Assembly: GCA_045613945.1 (NCBI GenBank)
Contig: JAZLBZ010000087.1
Coordinates: 1-6,846, forward strand
Length of the DNA: 6,846 nucleotides
Origin: HGM04593 sp045613945
Lineage (GTDB): Bacteria; Bacteroidota; Bacteroidia; Bacteroidales; Bacteroidaceae
Reading direction: 5' to 3'
Shown here: positions 6,220-6,846 of the stretch, one piece after another
How positions within the stretch are numbered: position 1 is the first letter of the stretch
Layout: the number at the start of each line of letters is the position of its first letter
Translations under genes and position numbers: made by a program
Notes under the pieces: model-generated
Seen by the model: only the letters and a program-made list of their open reading frames with translations
Databases searched by the model: none
What the model was told of the DNA's origin: nothing

Positions 6220-6440
6220 CCCAGACCTTGATACTACATATACAGCGGGCAAATAACGGTTAAAGCAGAAAAACGCTACAGGCCGCCGGTCAACGCTCCA
6301 TTCAAGTAAGAATGCAAAAGCCGGTCGTGTAATAACTTTTTACACCACAATAGAGAGCAACAAGTGTATTATATCACAGTATTTTATTGTTAATTTGTGT
6401 TAAAAACTTTTTCACCTCCGAAAGAGCCACTCTTTTGCTA
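6220..6440. other. intergenic stretch without a recognised gene
   Basis: I find no credible protein, tRNA or named RNA here on either strand. Visible structure is limited to a 6-bp inverted repeat GTGTAA/TTACAC (6327-6332 and 6340-6345) with a 7-nt loop, and the heptamer GCCGGTC present twice in direct orientation (6285-6291 and 6320-6326). The right part (6360-6412) is strongly A/T-rich and flanks the rnpB promoter. No good TAnnTTTG box was found on the minus strand, though the terminators at 6164-6219 suggest leftward transcription. Confidence 0.5.
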
Positions 6441-6448
6441 TATCTTTG
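6441..6448 (+). promoter_or_regulatory. candidate -7 element for rnpB
   Basis: TATCTTTG matches TAnnTTTG exactly and points toward the RNase P RNA. No TTTG lies about 19 bp upstream, so only half of the promoter is convincing. A start near 6455 would leave roughly 55 nt before P1, including a small hairpin TGCGT-AAC-ACGCA (6491-6503), that would be trimmed or kept as a 5' extension. Confidence 0.5.
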
Positions 6449-6510
6449 CAGTGTAATTTGCAGTGTTTTACAACGCTCATAAAGCAGAATTGCGTAACAC
6501 GCAGAAAGAA

Positions 6511-6846
6511 TATAGACAGTCGGACAGTCTGTCGCCGTTGCCACAAGGCAAAGGAGGAAAGTCCGGGCAGCGCAGAGCACTCCACTTCCTAACAGAAAGC
6601 CATCTGCAAAGGTGGAGTAACGCAGAAGAAAATAACCGCCCGCAAGGGTAAGGGTGAGAAGGTGGGGTAAGAGCCCACCGGCCGTGCAGCGATGTACGGG
6701 CCGTGCGTCTTGGAGGCTGCAAGTTCATGTAAACCGGCGCTTGAGGGTTGCTCGCCCAAGCCGGAGGGTAGAACGCTTTAGCAATGTGGTGACATATTGC
6801 ATAGATGAATGACAGACACCCCTCAAGGGGCACAGAACCCGGCTTA
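6511..6846 (+). ncRNA. rnpB: RNase P RNA (bacterial type A), 3' end cut by window
   Basis: This is the catalytic RNA that removes 5' leaders from pre-tRNAs. Conserved parts are visible in order. P2 is GTCTGTC (6527-6533) with GACAGAC (6811-6817). P3 is a very short hairpin, TTGCC/GGCAA (6538-6551). The first conserved region is GGAGGAAAGTCCGGGC (6553-6568), which forms P4 with ACAGAACCCGGCTTA (6832-6846). The core motif GGTAAGAGCCCACC is at about 6665-6678. The GGAGGGTA stretch near 6763-6770 should include the GGU that pairs with tRNA CCA. P18 is a perfect 8-bp stem with a GUGA tetraloop (6781-6800). The ATAGATGAATGAC motif is at 6801-6813. An extra hairpin CCCC-TCAA-GGGG (6819-6830) between P2 and P4 sits where P19 occurs in other bacteria. 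The window ends just before the 3' strand of P1. The 5' end is estimated (within about 15 nt). Open frames across it are chance. Confidence 0.96.

Noticed and set aside
6190..6440. 6S RNA, tmRNA or tRNA in the rpoD-rnpB gap
   Set aside because: No T-loop (GTTCGA) signature for tRNA or tmRNA, and I could not draw the long rod with central bubble typical of 6S RNA; left as an unidentified region.
6374..6833. Open frames on both strands across 6374-6833 (68, 62 and 118 residues)
   Set aside because: They overlap the RNase P RNA and its promoter; the conserved RNA motifs explain the sequence, and the translations look like chance products.
1..6846. CRISPR array, insertion sequence, phage or defence system
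   Set aside because: No regular direct repeats with spacers, no transposase-like protein and no terminal inverted repeats; all genes found are housekeeping or envelope genes.

Overview
The window looks like ordinary chromosomal housekeeping DNA from a member of the Bacteroidales (Bacteroides/Prevotella-like; I cannot fix the genus). The evidence is threefold. The primary sigma factor is short and lacks region 1.1. Several promoters match the Bacteroidetes-specific form (-33 TTTG, about 19 bp, -7 TAnnTTTG), best seen at the rRNA promoter. The protein families present (DUF5686 outer-membrane protein with a carboxypeptidase-regulatory-like domain, C11 lipoprotein peptidase) are typical of that phylum. 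Start codons generally lack a strong Shine-Dalgarno sequence.

Layout, left to right. Positions 1-24 are the 5' end of a 16S rRNA gene transcribed leftwards. Its leader (25-about 239) holds a UUCG-capped hairpin just before the mature 16S end, a second inverted repeat and a duplicated pair of short motifs. The rRNA promoter lies at 246-276, backed by an A/T-tract-rich segment. Divergently, 573-3158 encodes a large DUF5686 outer-membrane protein. It converges on a leftward two-gene unit across a low-complexity GTGAAA-type repeat (3238-3295). That unit is a small exported protein of unknown function (4560-4970) followed by a clostripain-family (C11) lipoprotein peptidase (3298-4518), with a promoter at 4995-5025. 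Upstream of it, also leftward, is the primary sigma factor gene rpoD (5150-6013), closed by a strong intrinsic terminator (5108-5141). The right end is the RNase P RNA gene rnpB on the + strand, cut by the window edge just before the 3' strand of P1.

Functionally the window groups core information-processing genes (rRNA, sigma factor, RNase P RNA) with envelope proteins; no shared pathway is evident beyond the peptidase/small-protein operon. I found no CRISPR, mobile element, tRNA, phage or defence genes, and no convincing novel system. The best unexplained signal is the 450-bp gap between rpoD and rnpB. It carries two tandem leftward terminator-like hairpins (6164-6219) with no recognised gene feeding into them, which could mean a small leftward RNA or an insulator protecting the rpoD promoter. 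Two start sites were revised from the longest reading frames: both envelope genes make better sense from internal ATG codons.
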